From Methanosarcinales archaeon (GTDB lineage: Archaea; Halobacteriota; Methanosarcinia; Methanosarcinales; Methanoperedenaceae): a stretch of 64,000 bases of DNA. The position numbers and the translations under genes are program-made. A model generated the notes under the pieces. It was not told the DNA's origin. It searched no databases and saw nothing but the letters and a program-made list of their open reading frames with translations. The DNA is taken from contig CAJPFJ010000036.1 in the NCBI GenBank assembly GCA_905339155.1, positions 1 through 64,000 on the forward strand, read 5' to 3'. Below are positions 29,808 to 39,200 of this stretch, one piece after another; within the stretch, counting starts at the first letter, position 1, and the number at the start of each line of letters is the position of its first letter.

Positions 29808-31145
29808 TTATCTTCGTTGTTGTAATTTGGCAGCAAGGGATTCCACCTGTTCTACTGCCGTGCCTATATAATTATCAGGATTCATTAGCTGGATTACCTC
29901 ACTTTCTGTCAGGTATTTTGAAACAGTATCATTATTTATAAGAGCGTCTTTCATATGAATTCCGGATTCCCGGGCAGACATAGCGCACTGGCGTACGATC
30001 TCATGGGCTTCCTGCCTTCCCACGCCTTTCTTACTGAGTTCGATCATGATAGCTTCTCCCATATTCAGCCCATTGAGCAGGTTCAGGTTCTTCCTTATAT
30101 TTTCCGGATAAAAGCGAAGATTACGGATGATTGTAGTAGTAAGGCGTATTACATGGTCAGTCAGGACACAAGATTCCGGAAAGACTATGCGTTCGCATGA
30201 TGAGTTTGTGAGGTCGCGCTCATCCCAGAGAGTATTGTTACGGAGTTCAGGCTCAACCATTGCCCTGACAATTCTTGCAAGTCCGCAGACCTGTTCTGAT
30301 TTTATGGGGTTGCGCTTGTGGGGCATCGTGGATGAACCCACCTGTTTCTTGCCAAAGCTTTCTTCCACTTCTGCAATTTCACTTCTTGCAAGACTTCGGA
30401 TTTCAATACATATCTTATCAAGAGTAGTAACAGTATTTGCCATCCACATAATGAATTCTGCATGCCTGTCCCGCTGTATCACCTGGTTTGAAACATCAGC
30501 CGCGAGGATCCCGAGATATTCCATGGTTTTTTCCTGTATCCGGATGCCCTTTTTCCCGAACGCGGCCTGCGTGCCTACAGCGCCGCTCATTTTTCCAACA
30601 GTGGCGCGTGGTGTCAACTGGTCAAGCCTTTCAATATGCCGATCAATTTCTGAGGCCCATATCGCAAAACGAAGGCCGTAAGTAGTGGGAACGCCGATCT
30701 GGCCGTGTGTGCGTCCTGCACATACGGTATTTTTATGGGACAGGGCGCTTTCGATAAGAACCTGGCATAATTTCACAGTTTCTTTTCGCAATATCAATAG
30801 TGCATCTTTTATTTGTAGAGCAGTTGCCGTATCTAAAATATCATTGGAAGTTGCGCCGAAATGACACCATTTACCTGCATCACCGGATTGCTCGGCAAGA
30901 GCAAGCACCACAGCCATAACATCATGATGGATCTCATCTTCAATCTCCTTAACCCGGTCAAGCGTTACCAATTTTACCCCAAGGGCTATTTCTTTATCCA
31001 TTCCTTTCGGGATATAATTCAGGTTCACCTGGGCTTTCGCAAGGGCCGCTTCAACAGAGAGCATTTTAGAAAGCCGTGTCTTCTCATTCCATACAGCTTT
31101 CATTTCAACGTGGCCGTAGCGGTATTCAATAGGATGGATTGCCAT
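29808..31145 (-). CDS. purB: Adenylosuccinate lyase
   Basis: A 445-residue member of the fumarase/aspartase superfamily. The signature GSSTMPHKRNPIKSEQ is present, as is the catalytic His region in AGRTHGQIGVPT. The enzyme cleaves SAICAR and adenylosuccinate, steps 8 and the AMP branch of purine synthesis. Length is normal. The ATG at 31145 begins MAIHPIEYRYG, the usual N-terminus of archaeal PurB. Confidence 0.95.
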   Translation of the reverse strand: MAIHPIEYRYGHVEMKAVWNEKTRLSKMLSVEAALAKAQVNLNYIPKGMDKEIALGVKLVTLDRVKEIEDEIHHDVMAVVLALAEQSGDAGKWCHFGATSNDILDTATALQIKDALLILRKETVKLCQVLIESALSHKNTVCAGRTHGQIGVPTTYGLRFAIWASEIDRHIERLDQLTPRATVGKMSGAVGTQAAFGKKGIRIQEKTMEYLGILAADVSNQVIQRDRHAEFIMWMANTVTTLDKICIEIRSLARSEIAEVEESFGKKQVGSSTMPHKRNPIKSEQVCGLARIVRAMVEPELRNNTLWDERDLTNSSCERIVFPESCVLTDHVIRLTTTIIRNLRFYPENIRKNLNLLNGLNMGEAIMIELSKKGVGRQEAHEIVRQCAMSARESGIHMKDALINNDTVSKYLTESEVIQLMNPDNYIGTAVEQVESLAAKLQQRR

Positions 31146-31190
31146 TGTAACTACTAATTAAACTAAAACCTTAAAAATCCAGTGGTAAAA

Positions 31191-31940
31191 CTAAATCTTC
31201 AGTTCATCAATATGAACCATTTCTTCAACATCAAGTAAAATTGATAACTCATGTGTATCTATTTCAATATCATTTTCCTGCACAAGAGCCATGGGATTTG
31301 TACCGCCGATCACGGCTATTCCCAGTTTATCCCTTCCCACCTGGATGCCAAGGATGTCATTATTGGGCTCCCCGACTTCAAGAATACACGAGAATCCCGC
31401 TTCAACGAGTGAATCAAGTACCTGCTCTATCCTGTCCCGGGCAGACATGGGAGCTTCTCTCAAGTTTGCCAGTATCTTTCCTGTGCCAGTATTGATCATC
31501 CGGGTTACAGATGTGAGTTCCTGGGACATAAAAACATCAAGAGGATCGATCGTCGTGCTATCATATGTCAAAATATCGGTGAATCTTAGAGGTGAACCTT
31601 CATGGATCTCAACGACTCCACCTAATTTCGGTTTTACAGGTATTCCGGCTTTTAGCAGAACCCCATCTATAGTTATGCTGCAGGCTGTAGCTATTCCAAC
31701 CTTTCCGGTTTCAATTCCTGCAATTCCGATTTTTTCTCCCGGCCGTATTATTTTAATATATGGGCTTACTGCAAGGCCACTATGAATAGCATGCCTGAAA
31801 AGACCGATGATCTTTTTAAAATCTGATTCATTGACTATGGAGATATTTACGATTATTTTACCTTTTTTTTTTACCGGATCAAAAGTAACCTCATACATCA
31901 TGTTTTCGATCCTTGAGATTATGAACATTAAATCGGCCAT
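31191..31940 (-). CDS. NrpR-type regulatory domain protein (DUF128), no DNA-binding domain
   Basis: A 249-residue protein made of a single NrpR regulatory (DUF128) domain: segments such as GIETGKVGIATACSITIDGV, LKAGIPVKPKLGGVVEI and GTNPMALVQENDIEI match this family. NrpR senses 2-oxoglutarate and represses nif and glnA genes in methanogens. The N-terminal helix-turn-helix found in NrpRI is missing, so this looks like an NrpRII-type co-repressor, known from Methanosarcina, which acts through a separate DNA-binding NrpRI. None is encoded in this window. Confidence 0.82.
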   Translation of the reverse strand: MADLMFIISRIENMMYEVTFDPVKKKGKIIVNISIVNESDFKKIIGLFRHAIHSGLAVSPYIKIIRPGEKIGIAGIETGKVGIATACSITIDGVLLKAGIPVKPKLGGVVEIHEGSPLRFTDILTYDSTTIDPLDVFMSQELTSVTRMINTGTGKILANLREAPMSARDRIEQVLDSLVEAGFSCILEVGEPNNDILGIQVGRDKLGIAVIGGTNPMALVQENDIEIDTHELSILLDVEEMVHIDELKI

Positions 31941-32025
31941 ATTAATTCAGCAATCATGTATAATTACAATGAGTCATAAATATACCGAAAGATTAAGTAT
32001 TTTAGACATGTAAGAAGTGATATTC

Positions 32026-33021
32026 ATGAATAAGCAGGTAGTAATTGATATTGTAAAAAATATTTTCACTAACCGCGGCTACACCATAAGTTTTTCTGAA
32101 ATATGCGACCTGCTTGCTGAAAAAGATAATGAACATTATCTTATTAAATTTGAAAAAGATCCTAATTTTAATAATATCAGGTACTTTTCAAATGTGGTGA
32201 AAAGATACGGCAAGGGAATAGTAATATCAGATTCCTTTGATGAAAAGATGCGCATGTTGGCGCTTGATGATGGCCTTACACTCTGGGATAGGGGAGAACT
32301 TGAAATGCAAATTGGAAGAGTAGTGCTGGGAGAGGCGCTTGCAAAGTTTGAAGAAAAACAGGCTGTAAAGGAGGAAAGTATCTTTTCATCAATTCAAGGG
32401 CCAGTGGAAGTAAATGAGCATCTGCCAAAAGAACATTTAACAAGGGAATATGAAAAAACCATACAAGTAATGCTGCGTTGCGTACCTGTAAATATAGGAA
32501 AAAAGGATGCTTTATCAATAGCTGAAGCAAAAGTCGGAACGCCAAAAAGCCAGACATTGAAATTTATCCCGGTATGGTATTATAGTTATTATTTTGACAT
32601 CCGGAAGAAATATAAATCAAAACTGGTTGACCTGACGGGTGAGGGTGAAGGATATATCCATGCTATATCAGGGGAGAATTTTTTTAATAAATACAGGGAC
32701 ATCAGGGAAAATATCATGATGCCCACCCAAAATTATGAGATAAAGCAGCCTTCTATCCAGAAAAAGGACGCAACAGGAAAAGCCCTTAATTCCATTATCA
32801 GGGAACACACAAAGGAAGTGAGGCTGAATGAAATGATAGGTGATACGATAGTCTTTGAAAACAGGATATTTGCGCCTGATCCATCTGAAATTGACTTTAA
32901 GATCGAACTTCTGCATGTTCCTGTCTGGGAGATAAAAGGCAAACGTGAAGTAATTGAAATAAACGGGTATGACGGGCATTTAATGGCGATTAAGGTTTAC
33001 AATGATGCTGAGCTTGTTTGA
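32026..33021 (+). CDS. Conserved archaeal protein, restriction-endonuclease-like N-terminus
   Basis: A protein of about 331 residues that I do not recognise by name. Residues 1-80 (VVIDIVKNIFTNRGY ... YLIKFEKD ... GKGIVISDSF) have a pattern like the restriction endonuclease-like or Mrr-type alpha/beta fold but without a clear PD-(D/E)xK triad. A central linker leads to a C-terminal part with WYYSYYFD and LLHVPVWEIKGKREVIEIN, a pattern of a beta-rich domain. I start at ATG 32026; a GTG at 32017 adds three residues. It heads a run of three conserved genes. Confidence 0.6.
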   Translation: MNKQVVIDIVKNIFTNRGYTISFSEICDLLAEKDNEHYLIKFEKDPNFNNIRYFSNVVKRYGKGIVISDSFDEKMRMLALDDGLTLWDRGELEMQIGRVVLGEALAKFEEKQAVKEESIFSSIQGPVEVNEHLPKEHLTREYEKTIQVMLRCVPVNIGKKDALSIAEAKVGTPKSQTLKFIPVWYYSYYFDIRKKYKSKLVDLTGEGEGYIHAISGENFFNKYRDIRENIMMPTQNYEIKQPSIQKKDATGKALNSIIREHTKEVRLNEMIGDTIVFENRIFAPDPSEIDFKIELLHVPVWEIKGKREVIEINGYDGHLMAIKVYNDAELV

Positions 33022-33083
33022 ATAAAAATAGTTTCAGTAATCTTTTAATCTTATGTGAACACTTGTGATATGAAGGTGATATT

Positions 33084-33395
33084 ATTAAGGAGTACTCGTT
33101 AAAAAGAGGTTTTTCCCCGGAAATTGGGCGAATAAGAAGCGTGCTTGAGAAAAATTTTCCTGCCAAGATCAAAGAGGATAATGGGAAATTAAATATGACA
33201 TATGGTGCTTTCAACCGTTTAACCCTATATATTGATAATAAAAAACTGATTGTTGATTCAGAATCAAATAAAATAATAATAGATGAAGAAATTCTTGACA
33301 CCAATAAGCGCTACAGGGATTTCCTTGAAGAGGCAACGGGGTATACAGCTAAAGAACGGCTAAAAATGGCAAAGAAAGCTGTTCAGGGAGATTGA
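33084..33395 (+). CDS. DUF5611-like conserved archaeal protein, probable AUU start
   Basis: From a GTG at 33141 the frame gives 84 residues, but it stays open upstream to 33069 and reads KEYSLKRGFSPEIGRIRSVL, which matches the N-terminus I expect for this archaeal family. The only start-like codon giving that N-terminus is ATT at 33084, preceded by GGTGAT, a good match to the anti-Shine-Dalgarno sequence at 3-nt spacing. The end, DTNKRYRDFLEEATGYTAKE, is the conserved block. It overlaps the next gene by 4 bp. Function unknown. A sequencing error hiding an ATG is the alternative. Confidence 0.65.
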   Translation: MKEYSLKRGFSPEIGRIRSVLEKNFPAKIKEDNGKLNMTYGAFNRLTLYIDNKKLIVDSESNKIIIDEEILDTNKRYRDFLEEATGYTAKERLKMAKKAVQGD

Positions 33396-33895
33396 ATTTG
33401 AATGATGTCCTCAGGAGACCTGATATTCCTGCCTGCCTCAGGATATGCGCAGGCACGGATGGCTCTGTCACCCAGCTTCTTGAGGTGCTTACTGGAAAAG
33501 GCGTAAAAGTTGAAACGATTTCCCAGGGTATTATTAAGGCAACAAAAGAAATTGCCAGGCTCCTTGATATAGAAACCGGGGAAGATGTCAATGATCGTCT
33601 TGTTACATTGAAGGTCGATGATATCGTTTATGTCCTGGCAAAATCCCTTTCTCCTATAAACAGGATACCGCGAGGTATAAGGGATGACCTTATGCGGGCT
33701 GATATCCCGATAGGAAAGATCTTGCGTGAGCATAAACTTGAGACACGGCGCGATATTCTTAAAATGGAAATAGTGCACAGGGATTTTTTCGGGGAACTGC
33801 CTGTTCTTTCAAGGGAGTATAAAATTATCTATGAAAATGCTGTGCTGATGTGGATAAATGAATGTTTTCCTGTTGATGGGCGATGGAAAATGTGA
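33392..33895 (+). CDS. DUF98 chorismate lyase-like protein (MJ0807 type)
   Basis: A 167-residue protein with the family pattern RRPDIPACLRICAGTDGSVTQLLEVLTG, then GEDVNDRLVTL and RADIPIGKILREHKLETRRDIL. This is the archaeal chorismate pyruvate-lyase-like family (DUF98), implicated in making 4-hydroxybenzoate, a precursor of tetrahydromethanopterin. It starts with TTG at 33392 (or TTG at 33398), overlapping the stop of the previous gene. It fits an organism with methanogenesis cofactors. Confidence 0.82.
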   Translation: MNLNDVLRRPDIPACLRICAGTDGSVTQLLEVLTGKGVKVETISQGIIKATKEIARLLDIETGEDVNDRLVTLKVDDIVYVLAKSLSPINRIPRGIRDDLMRADIPIGKILREHKLETRRDILKMEIVHRDFFGELPVLSREYKIIYENAVLMWINECFPVDGRWKM

Positions 33896-34045
33896 ACGGT
33901 TTTATTTTCATTTTTTGAGGTAATGCCTGTATTTTCAACATAATTTATGTTTTACCGTTGGTTTTTTAAACTTTTAGTATAATCATGCACCAATGCAAAA
34001 CAATGATTAGGCTTATTGCATCAGATTAAAATTACAGGAAGTATT

Positions 34046-34327
34046 ATGATCACTAAAAAAGACCTTGAGCACATAGGTTGGCTTTCGCGCCTTGAATTGA
34101 GCGAAGAGGACAGGGAAAAATACACTCCCAGGCTCAACTCTGTTCTTGATTATTTCGGAGAGCTTGATAAAGCAGATACAGAAGGTGTGGAACCTTTATA
34201 TCATGTAATACCTATGAGCAATGTTTTCCGGGAAGATGTTCCCGCAGCATCGCTGTCGCAGGAAGAAGCGCTTTCCAATGCCCCTAAGAACCAGAATGGG
34301 TTCATAAAGGCTCCAAGGATGATGTAA
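34046..34327 (+). CDS. gatC: Asp-tRNA(Asn)/Glu-tRNA(Gln) amidotransferase subunit C
   Basis: A 93-residue GatC with ITKKDLEHIGWLSRLELSEE, the helical belt that wraps GatA. The frame opens at 34016 but I start at ATG 34046, which matches the family length. The stop at 34327 is directly followed by the gatA ATG, so the three gat genes form an operon. Confidence 0.93.
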   Translation: MITKKDLEHIGWLSRLELSEEDREKYTPRLNSVLDYFGELDKADTEGVEPLYHVIPMSNVFREDVPAASLSQEEALSNAPKNQNGFIKAPRMM

Positions 34328-35746
34328 ATGGCTTCGATCAATGAACTCAAGGAAAGGATCCATGCCGATTCCTCCGTGGAAATCGTTACCGAATACCTGG
34401 AGATAATTGAAAAGAGCAAATTGAATGCTTTTATCACAGTAGCAAAAGAAAGTGCGCTTTTGCGTGCAAAGGAGATTGATTCGAATGGGCACGAAGGGCC
34501 TCTTGCCGGGATACCAATAGCAATAAAGGACAATATTTCGACAAAAGGTATCAAGACCACATGCGCCTCAAAAATATTGACCGGTTACATCCCACCATAT
34601 GATGCCCATGTCATTGAAAAGCTGAAAAATGCGGGCGCGATCATCATCGGAAAGGCGAATATGGATGAATTCGCAATGGGCTCATCCACAGAGACAAGCT
34701 TCTACGGCCCGACCCTTAATCCATGGGACACAACAAGAGTCCCTGGCGGCTCATCGGGCGGAAGCGCTGCAGCAGTGGCTGGAAGCCAGGCGCCGCTTTC
34801 ACTTGGTTCGGATACTGGCGGCTCAGTACGCTGTCCCGCATCGTTTTGTGGGGTTGTGGGGTTAAAACCAACCTACGGGGTTATATCCCGTTACGGACTT
34901 ATTTCCTATGCCAACTCGCTTGAGCAGATAGGACCATTTGCGACAAGCGTTCGTGATGTTACGACACTTTTTGATGTAATTGCAGGCCAGGATCCCCGTG
35001 ATTCTACATCGGTTAACAGGGAAGCAAATTATTCATCAGCCCTTATTAACGATGTAAAGGGACTAAAAATTGGCGTTCCTGAAGAATATTTCGGGGAAGG
35101 CACCGACAAGAATGTGGACAGGTCAGTAAGGGATGCCATCAATACCCTTGAGGAACTCGGCGCGGCAAGTGTTGAGGTAAAGATGCCGAATACAAAATAT
35201 GCACTTTCTGCTTACTATGTAATCGCAATGAGCGAGGCATCCTCGAACCTTGCCAGGTTTGACGGAATGAGATACGGCCTTCGAACCGAGGATTCAGACT
35301 GGCATACTACATTCTCACGGGTTCGAGCAGCAGGCTTTGGCGAGGAGGTCAAGCGGCGCATCCTGCTGGGGACATACGCCCTCTCGGCAGGTTATCATGA
35401 TAAATATTACTTAAAAGCCCTGAAGATCCGGACTCTAATAAAACAGGACTTTGAGCGCGCATTCAAGGATGTGGATGTTCTCATTGCGCCTACGATGCCA
35501 TATCCGGCATTTAAACTCGGTGAAAAGATCGATGATCCGATATCGCTTTATCTTGCTGATGTTGACACTGTGCCAATAAATCTTGCGGGTGTTCCTTCAA
35601 TATCATTACCATGCGGCTTTTCAGGGCGGCTCCCCATCGGGATGCAGGTAATCGGGAAGCATTTTGATGAAGCTGCAATTTTACGCACGGCTTATACCTT
35701 TGAAGAGAATACGGATTTCCATACAAGGCAGCTGGAGGGATATTAA
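34328..35746 (+). CDS. gatA: Asp-tRNA(Asn)/Glu-tRNA(Gln) amidotransferase subunit A
   Basis: A 472-residue amidase. The catalytic Lys is in PIAIKDNISTKG, and the Ser-cis-Ser-Lys triad serines are in GGSSGGSAAAVAG and SDTGGSVRCPAS. GatA releases ammonia from glutamine and passes it to GatB. It overlaps gatB by one base (TAATG). Normal length; no anomalies. Confidence 0.96.
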   Translation: MASINELKERIHADSSVEIVTEYLEIIEKSKLNAFITVAKESALLRAKEIDSNGHEGPLAGIPIAIKDNISTKGIKTTCASKILTGYIPPYDAHVIEKLKNAGAIIIGKANMDEFAMGSSTETSFYGPTLNPWDTTRVPGGSSGGSAAAVAGSQAPLSLGSDTGGSVRCPASFCGVVGLKPTYGVISRYGLISYANSLEQIGPFATSVRDVTTLFDVIAGQDPRDSTSVNREANYSSALINDVKGLKIGVPEEYFGEGTDKNVDRSVRDAINTLEELGAASVEVKMPNTKYALSAYYVIAMSEASSNLARFDGMRYGLRTEDSDWHTTFSRVRAAGFGEEVKRRILLGTYALSAGYHDKYYLKALKIRTLIKQDFERAFKDVDVLIAPTMPYPAFKLGEKIDDPISLYLADVDTVPINLAGVPSISLPCGFSGRLPIGMQVIGKHFDEAAILRTAYTFEENTDFHTRQLEGY

Positions 35747-37161
35747 TGTACGAGAATCCTGATGGCGTAATGATAGGGCTTGAAGTTCATGTTCAGTTAA
35801 ATAAGCTAAAAACAAAAGTGTTCTGCGGATGCAGCACCGATTACCATAACGATCCGCCTAACTCGCATGTGTGTCCCGTGTGCCTGGGACTTCCCGGATC
35901 GCTGCCAGTGATCAACAAGAAAGCGGTTGAATCTGCCATAAAAATCGGGCTTGCCCTTAACTGTAATGTAGAAGAGCATACACAGTTTTACAGGAAGAAC
36001 TACTATTATCCTGATCTTCCTAAAGGTTTCCAGATAACGCAATATGATTTTCCAATATCAAGCGGCGGCTATATCCTGATCGAAGGGGAAGATGGGGAGC
36101 ACAGGGTGGGGATAACGCGGGCTCATATGGAAGAAGACCCGGGAAGACTTGTGCATGAGGGCACGATCGACAAATCAAAATATACGCTTATCGATTACAA
36201 CCGTTCAGGGATGGCGCTGATCGAGATCGTAAGTGATCCGGATATGCGAAGCCCAAAAGAGGCGCGCCGTTATCTTGACAAGCTGCGAAACATACTGGAA
36301 TATCTTGATATTTTCGATGGGGATCTTGAAGGCGCACTCAGGGTTGACGCCAACATTTCCATCATGGGAGGCCAGCGAGCTGAGATAAAGAACATCTCAT
36401 CGCACAGGGGCGCAGAGCGTGCGCTCCTGTTTGAGATCGTGCGGCAAAAGAACGTGCTCCGAAGAGGCGGCGTGGTAGTACAGGAAACGCGCCACTTTGA
36501 TGAGGCGCGAGAGATCACGCTTTCAATGCGTTCCAAGGAAGAGGCGCATGATTACCGCTATTTCCCCGAGCCAGACCTTGTGCCGCTTAAAATCTCAGGC
36601 TGGGCGCCGGCTATCAAGGCAACGCTGCCTGAGCTGCCTGATGCAAGGCGTATGAGATTTGTGGAGCAGTACAGTATCGCTGATGACCATGCCAGAGCGC
36701 TCACATCTGAACTAAAAGTAGCGATATTCTATGAAGAAGTCGCGAAAAAAGCCCACCCAAAAACAGCAGCGGTCTGGATATGCGATGTTCTCAAGGGCGA
36801 ATTGAATTACCGCGACCTGACTATAGAAGCTTTCAAGAAAGAGCATATGCTTTCTGTTATTGAGCTTCTCGTGAGCAAGAAAATAACAGAAGATGGCGCA
36901 GTTGATATTATCAGGACGCTTCTTGATAAAGGCGGCTCGCCCATTGAGATCGTAAAAGAAAAGGGTCTCATGAAAGTGGAAGGGGATATCGTATCAATGG
37001 CGGCTGAAGAAGCCATTAAAGAAAATCCAGCAGCCGTCGCTGATTTTAAGGCCGGGAAGGAAAAAGCGCTCAACTCGCTTGTTGGGGTTGTGATGAAGAA
37101 GACGAAGGGAAGAGCGGATGCGAGGGCGGTGCGGGAGATATTGCTGGGGAATCTGGGGTAA
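35746..37161 (+). CDS. gatB: Asp-tRNA(Asn)/Glu-tRNA(Gln) amidotransferase subunit B
   Basis: A 471-residue Gat[20 protein letters not shown] at the N-terminus with zinc-binding cysteines ([14 protein letters not shown]), then [17 protein letters not shown] and [13 protein letters not shown], and a C-terminal YqeY-like tRNA-binding tail. It activates the misacylated side chain with ATP and transfers ammonia. With GatC and GatA it makes Asn-tRNA or Gln-tRNA; archaea use GatCAB mainly for Asn-tRNA, with GatDE for Gln-tRNA. Confidence 0.96.
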   Translation: MYENPDGVMIGLEVHVQLNKLKTKVFCGCSTDYHNDPPNSHVCPVCLGLPGSLPVINKKAVESAIKIGLALNCNVEEHTQFYRKNYYYPDLPKGFQITQYDFPISSGGYILIEGEDGEHRVGITRAHMEEDPGRLVHEGTIDKSKYTLIDYNRSGMALIEIVSDPDMRSPKEARRYLDKLRNILEYLDIFDGDLEGALRVDANISIMGGQRAEIKNISSHRGAERALLFEIVRQKNVLRRGGVVVQETRHFDEAREITLSMRSKEEAHDYRYFPEPDLVPLKISGWAPAIKATLPELPDARRMRFVEQYSIADDHARALTSELKVAIFYEEVAKKAHPKTAAVWICDVLKGELNYRDLTIEAFKKEHMLSVIELLVSKKITEDGAVDIIRTLLDKGGSPIEIVKEKGLMKVEGDIVSMAAEEAIKENPAAVADFKAGKEKALNSLVGVVMKKTKGRADARAVREILLGNLG

Positions 37162-37207
37162 TCAAAACCCATATATCCATGCGTTTCCCTATGTGAAAGG
37201 GATTCTC

Positions 37208-38080
37208 ATGGATTTAGTAATTTATTTCAACGGAAAATTTGTGCCAAAACACGAAGCAAGAACATCCATATATGATCATGGTTTCTTATATGGGGATGGA
37301 GTTTTTGAAGGAATAAGGGCATACAACGGCCGGGTATTCAGGCTTGATGAGCATCTTGACAGGATGTACGATTCTGCAAAAGCGATTGACCTGAAGATCC
37401 CGCTGTCAAAAGAAGAGATGAAAAAAGCTCTCATCGAAACATTGAAGAGGAATAACCTGAAAGACGCTTATATTCGCCCCATAGTTTCACGTGGAGATGG
37501 CGACCTTGGTCTTGATCCGAGGAAATGTCCCATACCCAATATATTTATAATAACACAGGAATGGGGCGCAATGTACGGGGACCTGTATGAAAAAGGGCTC
37601 ACCGCTATTACCGTAGGTGTCAGGAGAAATGCCCCAGAAGCAATGCCCCCGAATATCAAATCCCTGAATTACCTTAATAACATCCTTGCAAAGATCGAAG
37701 CAAACGCAAAAGGCGGGGATGAAGCGATCATGTTCGATGTACATGGTAATCTTTCGGAAGGTTCAGGTGATAATATTTTTGTGGTGAAGAACGGCCAGAT
37801 AATCACACCTCCGGCACTCAATAACCTTCGCGGGATAACAAGGGCCTCTGCAATAGAACTTGCGAAAAAAGAAGGAATAGACGTTCTGGAAACAAATATG
37901 GGTTTATTCGATCTTTATACAGCAGATGAAGTTTTCGTGACAGGGACAGCAGCAGAGATAGCTCCGATTACAAAAATAGACGGGCGCTTAATTGCTGATG
38001 GAAAGCCGGGTAAGATCACCAAAATCCTTATGTCTGCTTTTAAAGAATTAACTAAAACAGAAGGAACTCCTATTGTGTGA
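37208..38080 (+). CDS. ilvE: Branched-chain amino acid aminotransferase
   Basis: A 290-residue class IV PLP aminotransferase. It begins [17 protein letters not shown], has [19 protein letters not shown], the PLP-binding lysine in [14 protein letters not shown], and [13 protein letters not shown]. It catalyses the last step of valine, leucine and isoleucine synthesis. The frame extends upstream into gatB; the ATG at 37208 gives the standard N-terminus. Confidence 0.94.
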   Translation: MDLVIYFNGKFVPKHEARTSIYDHGFLYGDGVFEGIRAYNGRVFRLDEHLDRMYDSAKAIDLKIPLSKEEMKKALIETLKRNNLKDAYIRPIVSRGDGDLGLDPRKCPIPNIFIITQEWGAMYGDLYEKGLTAITVGVRRNAPEAMPPNIKSLNYLNNILAKIEANAKGGDEAIMFDVHGNLSEGSGDNIFVVKNGQIITPPALNNLRGITRASAIELAKKEGIDVLETNMGLFDLYTADEVFVTGTAAEIAPITKIDGRLIADGKPGKITKILMSAFKELTKTEGTPIV

Positions 38081-38108
38081 ATATTAGTTAAAAGATTCTT
38101 TGCGCTTA

Positions 38109-38315
38109 TTATAATTCCCTCACTATGTGAATATTTGAGAATGGGATATAATGTTTCTTTCCTGCATGTTCTCCCTCAAGCGGGTAAAAAACAAGATATT
38201 CCTCATTATGCTTTACTTCTATTACATTCGAGCTTGTGACCCATTTATCAAATGTCCTGTTCCCATCGTCATCCACATATCTTCTGGATTCTATGATATA
38301 CTTTCTTTCAGTCAT
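38109..38315 (-). CDS. Small conserved hypothetical protein
   Basis: A 68-residue protein, MTERKYIIESRRYVDDDGN, followed by WVTSSNVIEVKHNEEYLVFYP and a final strand. The alternating hydrophobic pattern suggests a compact beta-barrel of the SH3 or Tudor kind. It is convergent with ilvE. No function is known to me. Confidence 0.6.
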   Translation of the reverse strand: MTERKYIIESRRYVDDDGNRTFDKWVTSSNVIEVKHNEEYLVFYPLEGEHAGKKHYIPFSNIHIVREL

Positions 38316-38389
38316 GTTTTTTATTCTCCGTATATAATAATCTGGTATTATTGTATTTCAATCTTACGTTAAAGGAAGCCATACATTTT

Positions 38390-39199
38390 CTAAAATACTT
38401 GTATCTGTACGGCAATGATAACTCCGAATGTAACAGCCAATACAGCAAAATCTGTGATGTGTAATTTTTTTTTGTCCACATACACATTGGCATCTGCACT
38501 ATATCCCCTGCAAAGCATGCTCTGGTATGTTCTCTCACCCTGTTCATATGAACGAATGAAAAGTGAACTGATCGTATAACCTATTTGTTCAAGTGTCCAT
38601 TTTCTTGGGACTTTCCTGTTCCAGATTTCAAAACAGCGGGTTTTTTGCGCTGTTCTTATCCGTCCCATCATATTCCAGAAAACAAAGAGGTAGCGCACCA
38701 TCATTGTAAAAAGGAGCGCCATTTCTTTTGGAAGACCAAGGCGTCTTGCCGATGCCACAAGTTCGCTCATTGACGTAGTTGAAGAAAGAAGTATTACAGC
38801 GCTTATACAGACAAAAAATTTTACAAATATTATCGCGCCATATAACAGGCCTTCACTTGTAACTTCGATCCCCATTGGCAGCCTGTACATAATTGTAAAA
38901 TCATGTATGAATGGTTGTCTCAGGAATGGCTGGAGTGTCGAGATGCCAAGACCAAAAGGAAGCGCTATTAAAAATCTTGCAACAAGGTGTGATAACTCGA
39001 TTCTTGAAAAAAGCATGAGAATAAGGAGATATGCTTCCAGTATCCCGAGTTTTGTAAAATTAAGAATTTCCATTCGCGGGAGAGCCACCACATATATTGT
39101 AATGGCAAGGGTCATGAGGATCTTTATCCTTCCGTCAATTCCATGTATAGGGGATTTCTTATATGTTTCACGCTCCATTTCCGTGATGGAAACATGCAT
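38390..39199 (-). CDS. cbiQ: Nickel/cobalt ECF transporter T component
   Basis: A 269-residue CbiQ/NikQ-like membrane protein with about five helices and the coupling motif region SARRLGLPKEMALLFTMMVRY followed by RTAQKTRCFE, the cytoplasmic Ala-Arg-Gly type helices that contact the ATPase. It links the CbiO ATPase with the substrate-binding CbiM. The gene lies last in the operon cbiM-cbiO-cbiQ, with the stop of cbiO one base from its start. Confidence 0.9.
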   Translation of the reverse strand: MHVSITEMERETYKKSPIHGIDGRIKILMTLAITIYVVALPRMEILNFTKLGILEAYLLILMLFSRIELSHLVARFLIALPFGLGISTLQPFLRQPFIHDFTIMYRLPMGIEVTSEGLLYGAIIFVKFFVCISAVILLSSTTSMSELVASARRLGLPKEMALLFTMMVRYLFVFWNMMGRIRTAQKTRCFEIWNRKVPRKWTLEQIGYTISSLFIRSYEQGERTYQSMLCRGYSADANVYVDKKKLHITDFAVLAVTFGVIIAVQIQVF

Positions 39200-39200
39200 T

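Noticed and set aside
30127-30681. 184-codon plus-strand frame
   Set aside because: It is the complement of the purB coding sequence, which has clear signature motifs.
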